Source of the DNA: an uncultured Eggerthellaceae bacterium
GTDB taxonomy: Bacteria > Actinomycetota > Coriobacteriia > Coriobacteriales > Eggerthellaceae
Length of the DNA: 64,000 bases
NCBI GenBank assembly: GCA_934617425.1
Contig: CAKTUD010000005.1
Span: 77,717 to 141,716 of the forward strand
Direction: 5' to 3'
Shown here: piece after piece, positions 63,253-64,000 of the stretch
How positions within the stretch are numbered: position 1 is the first letter of the stretch
Layout of the letters: each line of letters opens with the position of its first letter
The notes under the pieces: generated by a model
What the model saw: only the letters and a program-made list of their open reading frames with translations
Database searches by the model: none
What the model was told of the DNA's origin: nothing
Position numbers and translations under genes: made by a program

Positions 63253-63278
63253 ATTTCACCAATACGGCAAAGAGCGAC
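63253..63278 (-). repeat. Decayed CRISPR repeat beyond the distal end of the array
   Basis: Plus strand reads ATTTCACCAATACGGCAAA then GAGCGAC. It keeps the start ATTTCA, the centre ATACGG and the end GAGCGAC of the array repeat but has lost seven bases. It lies exactly 99 bases before the first intact repeat, which equals spacer, repeat, spacer (33+33+33), so a second, almost unrecognisable repeat is expected near 63311-63345. Confidence 0.6.
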
Positions 63279-63377
63279 GATTCGAGACAATTGAATCTAA
63301 ATCTGAAGAAAATTCAGTTTTGCATACACCCTGCATGAGTGGCTCACGCAAGATCGTTTGTCGTAGTCGAGTTGCAA

Positions 63378-64000
63378 ATTTCAATCCGCGCTCCCCATAC
63401 GGGGAGCGACAAAGAGACGTCTCCGTCTTTGGGCCACTCCGAAATTTCAATCCGCGCTCCCCATACGGGGAGCGACCGCTGACCATTAGCCAGATCCCAA
63501 GGCATAATCACATTTCAATCCGCGCTCCCCATACGGGGAGCGACGTAGCGCACACCCATCCTGTGCGTGTAGTCTGCAGATTTCAATCCGCGCTCCCCAT
63601 ACGGGGAGCGACGCAGCTGGGTCAGGAAGCTGACCACGTTGCCCAGATTTCAATCCGCGCTCCCCATACGGGGAGCGACGGCCTCGGCCGCGCCTCCCGC
63701 GATGCCTCCCGCATTTCAATCCGCGCTCCCCATACGGGGAGCGACGCAGCTGGTCGACCTGTCGTGGCTCATCGCGTGATTTCAATCCGCGCTCCCCATA
63801 CGGGGAGCGACGATAGGCCCATTGGATCGACTGCATGTCGGTCCCATTTCAATCCGCGCTCCCCATACGGGGAGCGACGAGACGACTATGACCCTTATCT
63901 TGTAACTAGTAGATTTCAATCCGCGCTCCCCATACGGGGAGCGACTAAGTTGTCGAGCATGGTGTAGTTCTGTTTCGCATGTCAATCCGCGCTCCCCATA
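63378..64000 (-). CRISPR. CRISPR array, type I-C-like repeats, distal part (runs off the right edge)
   Basis: Nine intact, identical 33-base repeats begin at 63378, 63444, 63512, 63580, 63647, 63713, 63779, 63846 and 63913. A tenth, variant and cut by the window edge, begins at 63979. Plus strand: ATTTCAATCC...CATACGGGGAGCGAC. The nine spacers are 33-35 bases and all different. Read on the minus strand the repeat has the inner palindrome CTCCCCGTATGGGGAG and ends in GGATTGAAAT, the hallmark of subtype I-C, so transcription should run leftward from a leader and cas genes to the right of 64000. Confidence 0.97.

Noticed and set aside
63055..63294. A 79-codon frame just left of the CRISPR array
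   Set aside because: No ribosome-binding site, no recognisable domain, and its end runs through the decayed CRISPR repeat.
63320..63967. A repetitive 215-codon frame reading NPRSPYGER-type repeats
   Set aside because: It is the translation of CRISPR repeats. The 33-base repeat keeps the frame open when spacers do; there is no such protein.

Overview
The window looks like the chromosome of an anaerobic, fairly GC-rich actinobacterium. Coriobacteriia, in the Eggerthella/Slackia direction, is my best guess. The basis is a zinc-type S14, class III ribonucleotide reductase (nrdDG) under NrdR boxes, a family II Mn-dependent pyrophosphatase, a split B12 methionine synthase and frequent GTG/TTG starts. 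The taxon is an inference from gene content; no 16S gene is present.

Layout. Positions 1-4650 (minus strand): aroA (partial), tyrA, an RluB-type pseudouridine synthase, scpB, scpA and an M50 membrane protease. Positions 4703-25611 (minus strand): a large translation block. It reads, from its promoter at 25.6 kb, rpsL-rpsG-fusA-rpsJ-rplC-rplD-rplW, a strong terminator, a four-gene non-ribosomal insert (ABC exporter ATPase, FtsX-type permease with a long coiled coil, a trigger-factor paralogue, a diacylglycerol-kinase-like protein), a new strong promoter, and then rplB-rpsS-rplV-rpsC-rplP-rpmC-rpsQ-rplN-rplX-rplE-rpsN-rpsH-rplF-rplR-rpsE-rpmD-rplO-secY. Positions 25.9-36.5 kb: ppaC, pcrA, serC, a Pit-type phosphate transporter, prmC, prfA, trxB and a purine-type permease. 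Positions 36.6-41 kb: nrdD-nrdG behind two NrdR boxes and an intrinsic terminator in the leader, then trxA and a zinc-ribbon membrane protein. Positions 41-48 kb: valS and the clpX/clpP/tig proteostasis group. Positions 48-52.3 kb: metF, a stand-alone MetH activation-domain protein and a short MetH. Positions 52.4-61.9 kb: tRNA-Leu, an SstT-like symporter, a peroxiredoxin-like protein, a DMT exporter, two tRNA-Lys, tRNA-His, a Na+/H+ antiporter, argS, an ornithine carbamoyltransferase and tRNA-Arg. Positions 61.9-64 kb: a gene-poor stretch, a small HD-domain (alarmone-hydrolase-like) gene, and the distal end of a CRISPR array with type I-C-like repeats that runs off the right edge.

Most of the content is housekeeping. 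The parts least explained by textbook gene order are: the insert that splits the S10 operon, including a trigger-factor paralogue that has lost the ribosome-docking signature; the terminator inside the nrdD leader; a sequence element shared by the two main ribosomal-protein promoters; an 86-nt imperfect hairpin at 54.1-54.2 kb; and decayed repeat remnants beyond the CRISPR array. No cas genes are in the window. They would be expected to the right, because the repeat orientation puts the leader there.
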